Below, piece by piece: positions 10,662 through 21,111 of a stretch of DNA of 64,000 nucleotides. This stretch comes from Obelidium mucronatum. Lineage: Eukaryota; Chytridiomycota; Chytridiomycetes; Chytridiales; Chytriomycetaceae. The stretch lies in the NCBI GenBank assembly GCA_025765595.1, contig JAIVFH010000009.1:475428-539427 (forward strand). The letters run 5' to 3'. Numbering within the stretch: position 1 is the first letter of the stretch; the number at the start of each line of letters is the position of its first letter. Made by a program: the position numbers and the translations under genes. Below the pieces are notes generated by a model. It made no database searches, had not been told where the DNA came from, and was given only the letters and a program-made list of their open reading frames with translations.

Positions 10662-12244
10662 TCAGGTACACTTGAGGATGAACTGATTCCCTTCGCGAAC
10701 ACATCTTGGCGTCACCATGAATGGCTTCTTTGAATTGATATCAAAGAAGCGCTCGGGAGTGACAGATCGTCCAATGGGACCCAGCTTATTTTGGGTTTCT
10801 GGATTGTACGGACGAATCAAATCGCTCCCAGATTCGGAGGAAATCTCAAAGCAGTCTTGAGAAACTTTTCCATAACCGACATAATGAACCATAAGCCTGA
10901 CGTTCGAACTTCCACTCACTATGTAGTATAATGTTCGAGCCAGGAACCAATCACTAGTAATAATTCTGTTTAGGTCGTTTCAAGTTTGAAAAAAACTCTC
11001 ACCCTTCTTTTTTGTAATACGCCTCCAAGTAATCTCCATATTGCAGCTCGTAGCGCCAGCCAGAAAATCGCATCAGGCTTTTTCCAGTGGGAAAGTCGTT
11101 CGAATTTGATAGTTTGGAGCTCGTTGACGTTTGCTTGGACTTGGTGCTTTCGCGTCGAGCTTCTATCGGAAGCTCTCCTTCAGAAGTGGCACGATTATTG
11201 TCAGCGTAAACCAAAGAGTCAAACATTTTTTGAATCCCTGGATTAAGGTTTTCAATTGTGTGCAGAGGAGGACGCGAGGACGGACGCGAAGGTAGTGGAG
11301 TCTCGAGAGAGGCCGGCGATTCGTCAACAGTAATATGGGCCTTCTTGATTTTCTTTGAGGCTGGCTTTTTTTCCTTCACGATGGACTTGGGAGCAGCGTC
11401 CTCTTCTTCTGAAGCATCAAGGACAATTGTGGTATCGGGCGATGCAGATCTTTTTTTGGATCTAGAAGTTCGTCGGCCTTCATCAAATTCGCGAGTTTCA
11501 CGAGCTCCGCGAACTTGGGTATGTTTTTCGAACTCATCTTGCAGCTTTTGGATCTCAAGCTTCGTTCCCGCAAATTCCAACTGGACGTACTGAAACAGCG
11601 CTTGTCCTTCTGTATAGATATCAAGCAGTTTGGTTTGAATTATAGCTTGGTTGTTTGTCACTTCAGCGAGATCCACTGTCAGGGTTTGTTGGGATTGAGG
11701 GTCTGGAGTCATTCGTTGGTCATCGTAAACACCCGACTCTTGCTTGATACCGCCACGCGGAATCGCGTCGATTTTGTATTCCAACATGTCTCTTAGATTT
11801 TCGTTGCGCAGAGACAGGTCTGAAATACTCTTTTGGAGTGATGTCTGGTTGCTTTGGAGTGTGTCCAGTTGCAACTATACATATGATGAGGAAGCATAGA
11901 GAGGAACGAATTATAGAAATAGAAATATAGCGATTTCATTTAGCGTAACGAAAAGGTGCTGTATGTATTCAAAGGATAAAACCTTATTATGATCGAGTTT
12001 CGACTCAATCGCTTCCAGCCTTGTTCGGACCGATCGACCCATTTCTTCAATATCCCGTCGAATGAATTGCATTTGGTTTTGCTCCGTTTGCAGCTGGGCT
12101 TCAATTCGAGCCAGAGCAGCAGTAATTGCTAAGGATTCCCAAACGCGAATTCAGCAATCCGAGGGGAAATAAACAGCTTTCTTGAAATTTAACCGCCGCA
12201 CCTGAATCTTGGTTAGACCGTGACGTGGTCGCGTTGGGAGCCAT
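10662..12244 (-). CDS. Coiled-coil protein with C-terminal chromo/tudor-like segment
   Basis: Exons 12202-12244, 11983-12128, 11003-11874 and 10662-10914 (minus strand) give 437 aa in phase. Residues about 15-130 are heptad-rich coiled coil (ALARIEAQLQTEQNQ, then DIEEMGRSVRTRLEAIES). Residues about 175-290 are disordered, with a basic nuclear-localisation-like patch (RTSRSKKRSAS, KKPASKKIKKAH). The C-terminus (FSGWRYELQYGDYLEAYYKK, then SSNVRLMVHYVGYGK) resembles a small beta-barrel reader domain such as a chromo-barrel or tudor knot. A nuclear, chromatin-linked role is an inference. The last intron uses the second of two nearby AGs (exon starts at 10914), the only choice that keeps the frame. 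Confidence 0.6.
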
Positions 12245-12537
12245 TTTTGTCGAGGCGCTTTGTGGTTGCTTGGAAAAAAAGAAAACGTCGCAATCCTCCT
12301 CAATTCTCCTCAATTCTATTTACAACTTTGAACTTTTTACTGCACAACCGCGCTTCGTACGACCAAGTTTCGGGTAGAGTTTTATTTCGTGTGCTTCTCT
12401 TTCAAATTCTTTCAATTCGCGAATGTAACACTCTTCACGAAAAAATAATTTAAAAAGATACATCTCGTGTTATGAAGAACGAGCAAGTTGGTTTTTAATG
12501 GACTCCAACGATAATCATTTTGGGACAACAAATAAAC

Positions 12538-12960
12538 ATGACCACTCAACTTCCACCACATTTGGCGAGCTCCCGCAACGGTGCCAGCAACGATCCCCCC
12601 ACAAAGATCGCAGCTTCAGAGATCATCTTCTACAGCAACCTGCAGTCCACGGATAAGATCCATTTCCTGAACTCGCAAGCGTACATGACATTGGAGGAAC
12701 AAGTGACCCAGGTTGCCATGCAAGAATGGCTCCGTGACACCTTCATTGCCGTGCATGCGCCAAGCAGTGTTGCAGCTGGTATTTCAGCTGTCGAGGTGGA
12801 TAGTTGGGATAGTGCATCAGGAGGGTGGTCAATCTCTCACAAAACCCGCGAGTTTCAGTCCGATGGTACTGGATTGATGGTCGCTAAGGTCGAAGTCTCT
12901 TATCGTGATCAACTGGTTCGAGTTCGCATTCACCGTGGTGCAAACTGTACCGCAATGTGA
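12538..12960 (+). CDS. Small protein of unknown function (140 aa)
   Basis: Uninterrupted frame of 140 codons from ATG 12538 to TGA 12958-12960. It shows mixed alpha/beta composition, no signal peptide, no membrane segment and no motif I recognise. The middle (EEQVTQVAMQEWLRDTF) is an amphipathic helix. The second half alternates Val and Ser/Thr as in beta strands (GLMVAKVEVSYRDQLVRVRI). It stands between two multi-exon genes and is transcribed away from the coiled-coil gene. Coding status rests on length and codon-like composition only. Confidence 0.5.
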   Translation: MTTQLPPHLASSRNGASNDPPTKIAASEIIFYSNLQSTDKIHFLNSQAYMTLEEQVTQVAMQEWLRDTFIAVHAPSSVAAGISAVEVDSWDSASGGWSISHKTREFQSDGTGLMVAKVEVSYRDQLVRVRIHRGANCTAM

Positions 12961-13059
12961 AAACGGACTTGCGGAAAAGTATGAATACATGAAGTAACGA
13001 CTGGAATTCCGAATGTATCTGGTTAAAGCCACTCAGGCTGTAGAAAATAAAATTAAAAA

Positions 13060-14161
13060 ATGAGCTTACCGGAACAAACCCCACTCCTTCCGAAAGATGC
13101 TCTGGTTGAGCCTCCGCGCTATAAAAGGTACCATTGGTCTTAATTTAATAGTTAGATTGATTGAACATTATCCGGTCCCTTCTGGTCTCGTAGATTTAGT
13201 GTCATTCAGTGGCTCTGCATTGCAATCGTTCTTGTTTTTGGATCCATCGGACTCCTCGGATTGAGCTCCAGAGAGTCGAATGTTTCCGATAGTGGTAAAG
13301 ATTGGATTCAAGAGGTCTGAATGTGATTGGCGCTAACTCCGGTTCCGATAGGAAAGGAATACTATCTCGTCAAGAACCTTCCTCGTGAAACCCCAGAGAT
13401 CACGGCTTCTTTGAATGACCACTATGCGGGTTATATTCCTGTGGTATCTTTGACCCTTGGCTCCTATCAGACTCGGCTTACATGATAAATGATACACAAA
13501 CAGACCGAATTTGGCCATCTCTTCTTTTGGTATTTTCCCACCGTCAATAAGACGTCAGATGAGTTAGTCATCTGGATTAACGGAGGACCGTAAGTGTATT
13601 CCTTTTTGGCTTGGCAATAATGCGACTAACATGAAGGGATTTGACTTGACCAATTGGCTTCAAAGGGGATGGTGCGAAAAATACTGGTTTTCCCATTAGC
13701 TTGCCACTGAACCCGTTTTTTTCTTCATATTATTGTAGCTCTTCCTTGATTGGGCAGTTCACAGAGAACGGGCCATTTTATGTTGCCGATGATGGTTCAC
13801 TGATGGTAAACCCAAACAGTTGGCATAAGCGCGCAAATGTCCTCTACGGTAAATTTGAGAATATGCCTGTGTTTCTCGTTTGTTTTTTTTGAGAATTTAC
13901 CCACTCACCTGTTTCAGTTGACCAGCCTATTGGAGCTGGCTTCTCCTTCACAAAACCAAAAACAGGGCCCCACAATGAATACGAAGTTGGCGAGCAATTT
14001 TACACATTTCTTAAGCAATGGTACGCGATATTTCCGGAATCCCAAAAGTGGAAGTTGTTTATCACTGGCGAGAGTTATGCGGGAGTTTATGTTCCCTGGA
14101 TTGGGAAGTATATTATTGAACATCCTGTACTTCCTTCCGGCCAGAAGGTTTTGTGTTTCAT

Positions 14162-14199
<38 letters not shown>

Positions 14200-15155
14200 T
14201 TTACTCTTGGAAATCAACAGATCAATTTGAAGGCTCTTGGTGTTGGAAACCCAGTCCTCTCATACAAATACCAATTCGACATTGTCAGTTCCTTTGACTA
14301 CCTCAAGACCGTTAAATTCTTTGGGCATGATACTGACGCATTGGGGCAAGCTGCAGAACTCACTGAACGCTGTCGATACGCGACCGACAAGAACAATTCC
14401 GCGTTACCATATCAATGCAACATGTACGAGTACGCAAACGAATGGAAAGTGCGCACGTCTGGAATAAAATGTCTGGATCGTTTGAATTACAAGAAGGAGT
14501 GTGTTCCGGATGATTTGATTGGTGGGCCTGGGTTGAGTGTGTATCTTGATGTATGTTTTTTTTTTCTTTTTACATTTGAGAGTATTTGGGGGGGGGGGGG
14601 GGGGGGGGGGGGTGGTAGACTTTAAAAACACATGGAATTTCTTGAAAACACTGAAATAATAGGATCCAAAAGTTCGACAAGCAATCCATGTGGACCCATT
14701 GCAACTCGAAAACGGCGGGCACATCAAATGGAAGGCATGCGACGAGCGCATGGACAACCTCGACGATACCAAGTTACCTGAACCCATCAAAATCATTCCA
14801 GGAATCATCAAGAGTGGTGTCAAGTATTTGGTATACGAAGGAGATCTTGATGTGTCCATCAATTTCGTTGGCACAGAGAGAGGTATCGGAAATATGACTT
14901 GGGGGTCTGGCAAGAAGAAGTCTCCAGGGTTTGAAGGACAATTGAAGGAATATTTTGTCGATGGCGTTGCGGCTGGGAGATTCATTACAGAACGTGGAAT
15001 GTCGTACGTTCGTGTTTACGATGCGGGCCATATGGTTTGTAAACATTTTTTTTATATATTCTGATTATGAATCGCTCAGCTGCGCTCTTTTATAGGTTCC
15101 TACCGATCAGCCGCGTCGCGGAAGTGATGTCTTGGAGAAGATTCTTGGGCAGTAA
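13060..15155 (+). CDS. Membrane-anchored serine carboxypeptidase (peptidase family S10)
   Basis: Ten exons: 13060-13127, 13194-13294, 13352-13443, 13504-13589, 13666-13671, 13739-13848, 13918-14147, 14221-14550, 14663-15034 and 15096-15155; 484 aa. The N-terminal tail carries EQTPLLP (acidic dileucine), followed by one TM (residues about 27-46), so this is a type II membrane enzyme. S10 marks are NGGPGCSS (oxyanion hole), GESYAGVYVP (nucleophile Ser), GDLDVSIN (Asp) and DAGHMVPTDQP (His), a complete triad. The G-C of NGGPGCSS can only be obtained from a 6-nt exon. Two introns hold a T36 and a G25 run. The dileucine tail predicts vacuolar delivery, like yeast carboxypeptidases but membrane-bound. 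Confidence 0.88.
14163..14198 (+). repeat. T36 homopolymer in intron 7 of the carboxypeptidase gene
   Basis: An uninterrupted run of about 36 T lies in the intron 14148-14220, between the donor GTTTTG and the acceptor AACAG. Run length is likely to vary between clones or reads. Confidence 0.85.
14588..14612 (+). repeat. G25 homopolymer in intron 8 of the carboxypeptidase gene
   Basis: An uninterrupted run of about 25 G sits in the intron 14551-14662, after a T-rich stretch. It is long enough to form a G-quadruplex in RNA or on the + strand DNA. Confidence 0.85.
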
Positions 15156-15328
15156 ATTCGTTTTTTTTCACGGAAAAAAAAACGAAAATGAGTTGCTTTT
15201 CTGTCGAATTTAAACTCGTGAATTTATAACAAGTGATGGAGAAAGTTGGGCATTTGGGTGATTCAGTAAAGTTGTTTTTCAAGGATGATTTTTTCTGTCC
15301 CGAAAATTCCCGAACGCCTCTAGCCATC

Positions 15329-16957
15329 ATGTTTGTGTTTAAAGCATCATCCATGCTGAGTCGATCAAAAGCTGCTGCTAGATCACAGGTATTTTAATTT
15401 CGAGGAGCTATAACTGTCCATAAAAACGGGCGCTCGGCTATTGTACCTCATTCTGTTGACTTCCGGCTGGCGCCACATCGACTGGCGGGCAGCCTTTGCC
15501 CCGCCACTCTATCGAACATCGAAACCACCAACACGCTAACACTGCTTATTTCAGTCGATCCGATTCTTTGCGGCTGCCTCAGGAAACCCGCCTCCCGCTG
15601 AAGGATTTATGGCCGGCGTTGCCACGTCAAAGTTTATCAAATCTACAAAAGAGCAGTGTTTGAGTCATCTAGAACTAGCGGCTGTGCGAAACTGTAAGTT
15701 GGGAGGATGTATGATTTTCTGGTTGTGATGTTATTCTTCCCTGGCTACGCGATCTAAAAACTTGACACAAAAAACAACATCAACAACAACCAACAAAACT
15801 CTCACTCATCGAACAAAAAACTACAGCGGAAACTGTGAAAATGAACTACTTTACGGCTGTGAATGATGCCCTCGCGACTGCATTAGCAACCGACGAAAAA
15901 GCCGTGATTTTTGGAGAGGATGTTGGATTCGGAGGAGTCTTTCGATGTACTATTGGATTGGCAGAAAAGTTTGGTTTGTACCCTGCATGCTCATCCCCCA
16001 GAATAATATGCCATGTTTAGCTCATTGCACGCAAATTTCCAGGAAAAGACAGAGTCTTCAACATGCCATTAACCGAGCAAGGAATCATTGGTTTCGGGAT
16101 CGGAATGGCAGCCGTCGGACATACACCGATCGCTGAAATCCAATTCGCTGATTACGTGTTCCCCGCCTTTGACCAAATCGTAAACGAAGCCGCCAAATAC
16201 CGATACAGAAGCGGGAACGAATTCAACGTTGGTGGATTAACGATCCGTATGCCTTGTAACGCTGTCGGCCACGGCGCCTTGTACCACAGTCAATCGCCTG
16301 AGGCGTATTTCGCACACACACCTGGATTGAAAATCGTGTACCCACGAAGCCCGATTCAAGCCAAAGGGTTCTTGCTTGCGGCGATTCGGGACCCGAATCC
16401 AGTGTTGGTGATGGAGCCCAAGATTTTGTATCGAAGTGCGGTTGAGCAGGTTCCAGTGGATGATTATGTGCTTCCGTTGGGAAAGGCAGAGGTTGTGAAG
16501 GAGGGTAAAGATTTGACGGTTGTTGGATGGGGTGCACAGTTGTATGTTTTGGAGAATGCGGTGCAAGAGGCGGAGAAGAGGATGCCTGGACTCAGTGTGG
16601 AGATTATCGATTTGAGGTCCATTTTGCCATGGGATAGAGAGACTGTGGAAAAGGTAATGTATTCAATATTTTTCACTGCTGTTTCAAGAATAGCCAGATT
16701 TAATTTTTTTTATTATTGAATTGATCCAGTCTGTCAACAAAACTGGTCGATTGTTGATTGCTCACGAAGCCCCACACACTGGCGGGTTTGGAGGGGAAAT
16801 TGCCGCGACCATCCAGGAACGCTGCTTTTTGAAACTCGAAGCCCCTATTTCCAGAGTTTGCGGCTGGGACACACCATTCCCGCTTGTGTTTGAGAAATTC
16901 TACATTCCTGGAATGATTAGGTGCATGGATGAAATTGAAAAAGTCATGAATTATTGA
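15329..16957 (+). CDS. BCKDHB: Branched-chain 2-oxoacid dehydrogenase E1 component, beta subunit
   Basis: Exons 15329-15388, 15555-15693, 15827-15973, 16043-16653 and 16730-16957 give 394 aa. Residues 1-30 ([20 protein letters not shown]...) form a mitochondrial presequence. The body is typical: [65 protein letters not shown] (catalytic His) and [16 protein letters not shown]. With the alpha subunit it forms the thiamine-diphosphate E1 that decarboxylates the 2-oxoacids of Leu, Ile and Val in mitochondria. [11 protein letters not shown] and SPEAYFAH favour BCKDHB over pyruvate dehydrogenase E1 beta. A second in-frame ATG at 15353 is possible. Confidence 0.92.
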
Positions 16958-17029
16958 GAGAACACAAGCGAAATAAAATGCAGTATTACTGGATCATGAT
17001 GAACCCACAGCTGTAAAGCTATATTTAAA

Positions 17030-17269
17030 TTGGTTGCCAATGCAGTACGACCACACCAATCTCCAAATCGAGACTCTTCGCCAAGCTGCTTTGGATGTAA
17101 TCAATGTCATTGTCTACCGCAAACTACCGCGCCTCCCTCCCCAATCTACTCTGACGATCCACTTGAACGTCCATCCAACAAGGATGCTCTCTTTATCATC
17201 AAATGCGTTTCTCGAGAAGCCTTGGATATTGCAACTTATTCGCTAGAAGATGACAAAACGTTGTTGTGA
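17030..17269 (+). other. Possible remnant coding segment after BCKDHB
   Basis: Two overlapping frames look partly coding: one from ATG 17043 (MQYDHTNLQIETLRQAALDV, an amphipathic helix), the other towards the end (ALFIIKCVSREALDIATYSL) stopping at 17267-17269. Joining them would need a frameshift or an intron I cannot place. This could be a decayed or spliced small gene, or chance. No family recognised. Confidence 0.25.
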
Positions 17270-17971
17270 ACATCTACGGATTATCGTTTTTCAAACATAT
17301 TTCTACTTTTCTTGAAGAACGCGTCCTTGCCCATACATGCGGAATTTTGAATGAGCTGACTCTTTGTAACAGTCTTACCGCCTGTGGCCGTTTTGACGAG
17401 TTGAAAAAAACAACTCAAGAGTTGTGAGATGCAAAGCCATGAAAAGTGTTTTGATTCTTGTGAAGTATCTGATTTTGGTCACAAACCACCAGCCTGAAAA
17501 AACCAAAGGCAGTGTCTTAGTGATTACTCCAGATTGGAGGAAATAGGATGGAAGATATCCCGTAGTAAGGAAACTGAAATTGGTGTGGCGGCTTAAATAA
17601 AAAGAAAGGTTTCCGAGGGTTCATTCAACATAGTTACGACCAAATGCACTCAATAGAGTTACCATCGGTCACTAACAGGGATCCACATGATTTATTGCTT
17701 AGACGAGGAAGGGTATTTAGAGAAGATCAAAGAGTCGAAAATGTCTGTGTTCTAGTTCCCAATGAGTAGACAGAATTGACTAGAACAAAGTATGCCAGTG
17801 AGCTGGGTGATGTCAAAATGGATTTGAATATCTACGGATTATCGTTTGTCGGTAGTTTTCTTAAACATTGCACAAACAAGTTTGAAAAGAGAATGCGCGA
17901 AATGAATAGCTGTTTATTTACTCTTGTTGATCATTGATGCATCATTGATGGGTGAGTGTTTAAGTTATCTT
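17270..17971. other. Non-coding stretch with a 20-bp direct repeat
   Basis: About 700 bp with no credible reading frame. The motif ATCTACGGATTATCGTTT occurs at about 17271-17290 and again at about 17830-17848. Otherwise I see no tRNA, terminal repeat or other structure. Confidence 0.4.
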
Positions 17972-18859
17972 CTACCGCTGAACAACAGTTTTTGGTGGCT
18001 TGGCAGCATTCGCTTTGGCGACAGTGTCCGCAACATGCACAGCAACTTGATGAGCGGCATCCGCAGCATTTGAAGCGGCTTGTGCAATTTCTTTGACTGC
18101 CGCCGCCACATCCCCCGCAACGACTTTCCCGGCATCAGTAACGCCCGCGCCAATGGACAACAGGCCGCCGGCGACATCGCCGCCCGCAATGTCCGAGACG
18201 CCCGCGGCGACATCGGCGGCGTCGTCAATGACTTGCGGCGCGTGCTGGATAGGCAGCGGCGCGTTCGGGTACTTGGCGGTAACCTTCCGGGCGGCGTCCG
18301 CGGCGACGGGCAGCAGCACGGCGACGGCGTCGGCGGACGCGGCCACGGCCTTGGCGGGCGCGGCGGCGTCGCCGTTCGTGGCGGCGGCGACTGCCTGGGC
18401 GGCGGCGGCGGCGTCGGCGGCGAGGCGCGGCAGCGCAGCGTCCAGCGAGCCCTTTTCTGCGGGCTTGCCGGCGCGCGCGCGGTCGCTCGCAGCCACGACG
18501 GCGCGCGCCACGTCCGGAACAACGACGGCGCCGACGCCCGCCGCGCCCTGCGCGAGCGCCACGCTGCCCTGCGCCACGCCCGCGGCGCCCAGCGGGTTGC
18601 CCATCGACAGCGCCGCCGCCCCGCCCGCGATCGCGAGCGCGCCTTGCACGAGCTTGGGCGTCTGCGCGAGGATCTGCGGCGCGTCGCCGAGGATGTTGCC
18701 GCCGGCGATCACAGCGGCGTCGAGCGCGACTTGGCCTGCTTGCACTGCGTCGGAGACCGCGTCGGAGACCGCGTCTACTGGAACTTGCAGAGGTGGCAGT
18801 GGGGCGCAGAGTACTGAGGCTAGGGCGGAGAGCGCAAGGAGGGCTTTAATCATCATCAT
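17972..18859 (-). CDS. Secreted alanine-rich protein (GC-rich gene)
   Basis: Intronless, minus strand, ATG at 18859, 295 aa. Residues 1-19 are a clear signal peptide (MMMIKALLALSALASVLCAP). The mature protein is Ala/Val/Gly-rich (long runs of A-A-[DQV]) with regularly spaced Asp, suggesting long amphipathic helices rather than a globular enzyme. Coding DNA from about 18100 to 18830 is strongly GC-rich, with G or C at nearly every third position, while both flanks are AT-rich. This creates long shadow frames on the other strand. The signal peptide and sensible start select this frame. Likely a cell-wall or extracellular structural protein; no family recognised. Confidence 0.65.
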   Translation of the reverse strand: MMMIKALLALSALASVLCAPLPPLQVPVDAVSDAVSDAVQAGQVALDAAVIAGGNILGDAPQILAQTPKLVQGALAIAGGAAALSMGNPLGAAGVAQGSVALAQGAAGVGAVVVPDVARAVVAASDRARAGKPAEKGSLDAALPRLAADAAAAAQAVAAATNGDAAAPAKAVAASADAVAVLLPVAADAARKVTAKYPNAPLPIQHAPQVIDDAADVAAGVSDIAGGDVAGGLLSIGAGVTDAGKVVAGDVAAAVKEIAQAASNAADAAHQVAVHVADTVAKANAAKPPKTVVQR

Positions 18860-19240
18860 TATTAAACTGTCTTGCTCTTTTTTTTCAAATGAGTGCTTGC
18901 CTTTTGTATAGCTTTTGAGTTTAATTAAACAAGAAGGGTTCAAGGTTTATCCGCTCCAAAATTAAATAGAATTAGATTTTTTTCATTGTGCTTTTTAATT
19001 GGTTTATACTATAAGCGGAAAAATGAGTAAAGATTTTTAAACAGAAAAAATTTCATATACTTTGTTGAAAATTTTTCAAATTGAATGAAAACGAAAAAAT
19101 GTAATTCATTAACATTTTTCAAGACACTTGTTTGGGACAAATAAAAAGTAATTAATTTCAAGAAGGCTGTTATAAATAGCCGTGAATCATTTTTTTTGCA
19201 ACGAAAAATTAACAACAACATTATACATTATCACATCCCA
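18860..19240. other. AT-rich divergent promoter region
   Basis: About 380 bp between the starts of two secreted-protein genes. It is strongly AT-rich with A and T runs. TATAAATA at 19171-19178 lies 63 bp before the ATG at 19241 and is a plausible TATA box for the Cys-rich gene. No other feature seen. Confidence 0.45.
19171..19178 (+). promoter_or_regulatory. TATA box of the Cys-rich secreted gene
   Basis: TATAAATA, 63 bp upstream of the start codon at 19241, in an AT-rich divergent promoter. Confidence 0.45.
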
Positions 19241-19912
19241 ATGTTGTCTCAAGCCTGTCTCGTTGTGCTTACGTTGACACTGTCTGCAGTGTGTGCTCCT
19301 GTCTCCAACACCAAATCTGAAAGCACTACTACAGCATCTACATTTACTGTCACAGCTGCATCCACATCTATTACCACTGCATCACCCACACCGTCAAACC
19401 CTAAAATCGGCGACCCATGCCCCATCGTTGGCGACATTTGCGGCATCACAAACGATTCCACAATTCTCTGGTGTGGCGACTCTACAGGATCCGCACAAAC
19501 AGACATCACCATCGGCACGACATCCCCATCCATCACTGGCCAATGCGGTGCAGCAGCCGGCCCCAACCAACCGTGCTCCGCAGGCACATCCGTATGCTAC
19601 CCAGGAATGACATGCAACCCTAAAACAGCGAAATGCGACCCGCCCGTCAATCCCATCGGTGGCCTCTGCAACGCGCAGTGGAAATTTGATTTCCATGTCT
19701 GCGACTCGACAGTCGCTGTTTGTGCCAATGTGAATCCTAAATCAGAGAGTAATCTGTGCATTGAGCGGCCTGAGGTGTTGCCGAGTGTGCCTGGGGAATG
19801 TGTGTCTGTTGAAAAGAGTTGTGGTGGGAAGGTGGGAGCAGTGCTTTGTTTTGGTGCGGTTCCGACACGTGGGAATGGGTTGTCGGAGGCTTCTTATTAT
19901 TGCAAGTTTTGA
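19241..19912 (+). CDS. Secreted cysteine-rich protein
   Basis: Intronless, 223 aa. A signal peptide (MLSQACLVVLTLTLSAVCAP) is followed by a Ser/Thr-rich segment likely to be O-glycosylated (residues about 20-50), then about 170 residues with 16 or so cysteines in a fixed spacing (GDPCPIVGDICG, CGDSTGS, GQCGAAAGPNQPCSAG, CYPGMTCNPKTAKCDPP, GGLCNAQWKFDFHVCDS). The even Cys number suggests a disulfide-rich extracellular domain. The gene at 21112-21896 is a diverged paralogue on the other strand. The last 283 bp plus about 78 bp of 3' flank were duplicated three times downstream. Function unknown; wall-associated or effector-like are both possible. Confidence 0.75.
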   Translation: MLSQACLVVLTLTLSAVCAPVSNTKSESTTTASTFTVTAASTSITTASPTPSNPKIGDPCPIVGDICGITNDSTILWCGDSTGSAQTDITIGTTSPSITGQCGAAAGPNQPCSAGTSVCYPGMTCNPKTAKCDPPVNPIGGLCNAQWKFDFHVCDSTVAVCANVNPKSESNLCIERPEVLPSVPGECVSVEKSCGGKVGAVLCFGAVPTRGNGLSEASYYCKF

Positions 19913-19990
19913 AAAAGTACTTTTGTAGTATTATGTAGTATATAAAAAAAAACTAGGCTTTCTATAACGTGTTTTTATTCTATAATGCAC

Positions 19991-20273
19991 GAAATGCGAC
20001 CCGCCCATCAATCCCATCGGTGGACTCTGCAACGCGCAGTGGAAATTTGATTTCCATGTCTGCGACTCGACAGTCGCTGTTTGTGCCAATGTGAATCCCA
20101 AATCAGAGAGTAATCTGTGCATTGAGCGGCCCAATGTGTTGCCGAGTGTCACTGGCGAATGCGTGTCTGTTGAAAAGAGTTGTGGTGGGAAGGTGGGTGC
20201 GGTGCTTTGTTTTGGTGCGGTCCCGACACGTGGGAATGGGTTGTCGGAGGCTTCTTATTATTGCAAGTTTTGA
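19991..20273 (+). pseudogene. Partial copy 1 of the Cys-rich gene (C-terminal exon fragment)
   Basis: Repeats the last ~94 codons of the gene at 19241, open from CDPP-like sequence to the stop after SYYCKF. No in-frame ATG or promoter; nearest AT-rich flank is the copied 3' region. Differs from the parent by a few substitutions (for example ERPNVLPSVTG instead of ERPEVLPSVPG). Confidence 0.75.
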
Positions 20274-20352
20274 AAAGTACTTTTGTAGTATGATGTATAG
20301 TATATATAAAAAAACTAGGCTTTCTATAACAAGTTTTTATTCTATAATTCAC

Positions 20353-20635
20353 GAAATGCGACAATCCCATCAATCCCATCGGTGGACTCTGCAACGCGCA
20401 GTGGAAATTTGATTTCCATGTCTGCGACTCGACAGTCGCTGTTTGTGCCAATGTGAATCCCAAATCAGAGAGTAATCTGTGCATTGAGCGGCCCAATGTG
20501 TTGCCGAGTGTCACTGGCGAATGCGTGTCTGTTGAAAAGAGTTGTGGTGGGAAGGTGGGAGCGGTGCTTTGTTTTGGTGCGGTTCCGACACGTGGGAATG
20601 GGTTGTCGGAGGCTTCTTATTATTGCAAGTTTTGA
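20353..20635 (+). pseudogene. Partial copy 2 of the Cys-rich gene
   Basis: Same extent as copy 1 and almost identical to it, including the ERPNVLPSVTG variant, so copies 1 and 2 share an ancestor after the split from the parent. The reading frame is still open to the SYYCKF stop. No start codon. Confidence 0.75.
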
Positions 20636-20716
20636 AAAAGTACTTTTGTGGTATTATGTATAGTATATAAAAAAAAACTAGGAATTTCTATAACGTGTTT
20701 TTATTCTATAATGCGC

Positions 20717-20999
20717 GAAATGCGATAATCCCATCGGTGGCCTCTGCAACGCGTAGTGGAAATTTGATTTCCATGTCTGCGACTCGACAGTCGCTGTTTG
20801 TGCCAATGTGAATCCCAAATCAGAGAGTAATCTGTGCATTGAGCGGCCTAATGTGTTGCCGAGTGTCACTGGCGAATGCGTGGGGGGCGGGTCTGTTGAA
20901 AAGAGTTGTGGTGGGAAGGAGGGTGCAGTGCTTTGTTTTGGTGCGGTTCCGACACGTGGGAATGGGTTGTCGGAGGATTCTTATAATTGCAAGTTTTGA
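20717..20999 (+). pseudogene. Partial copy 3 of the Cys-rich gene, decaying
   Basis: Third truncated copy. It has an in-frame TAG (AACGCG-TAG-TGG, where the others read CAG), an extra GGGGGCGGG-type insertion giving a VGGGS-like stretch, and changed C-terminal residues (SEDSYNCKF). These point to loss of constraint. Confidence 0.75.
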
Positions 21000-21111
21000 A
21001 AAGTAGTTTTGTAGCATAAACATATTATATAAAAACCTATAAAAACAAGTATCTATAACGTGTTTTTATTCTATAAAAAAAACCGACTTTGTATTAAATA
21101 CTACACTGAAT

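Larger units (their letters stand above)
19630..21077 (+). repeat. Four-unit tandem array, 361-364 bp per unit
   Basis: Units start at GAAATGCGA at 19630, 19991, 20353 and 20717. The first is the 3' end of the Cys-rich gene plus its 3' flank; the others are partial copies lacking the promoter, signal peptide and start. Each unit ends with the same AT-rich tail (ACTAGG..., GTTTTTATTCTATAA). The copies are nearly identical in sequence, so the expansion is recent. Confidence 0.85.

Noticed and set aside
17271..17848. The 20-bp direct repeat as target-site duplication or LTR of a lost transposon
   Set aside because: Too short and without any transposase, terminal inverted repeat or reverse-transcriptase remnant between the copies.
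18093..18911. Long plus-strand frames (240-270 codons) opposite the Ala-rich secreted gene
   Set aside because: They arise from extreme GC content; the minus-strand frame has the signal peptide, sensible start and coherent composition.
19630..21077. Reading the 361-bp tandem units as a CRISPR-like or satellite array
   Set aside because: Units are long, have no unique spacers and clearly derive from the adjacent gene's 3' end.
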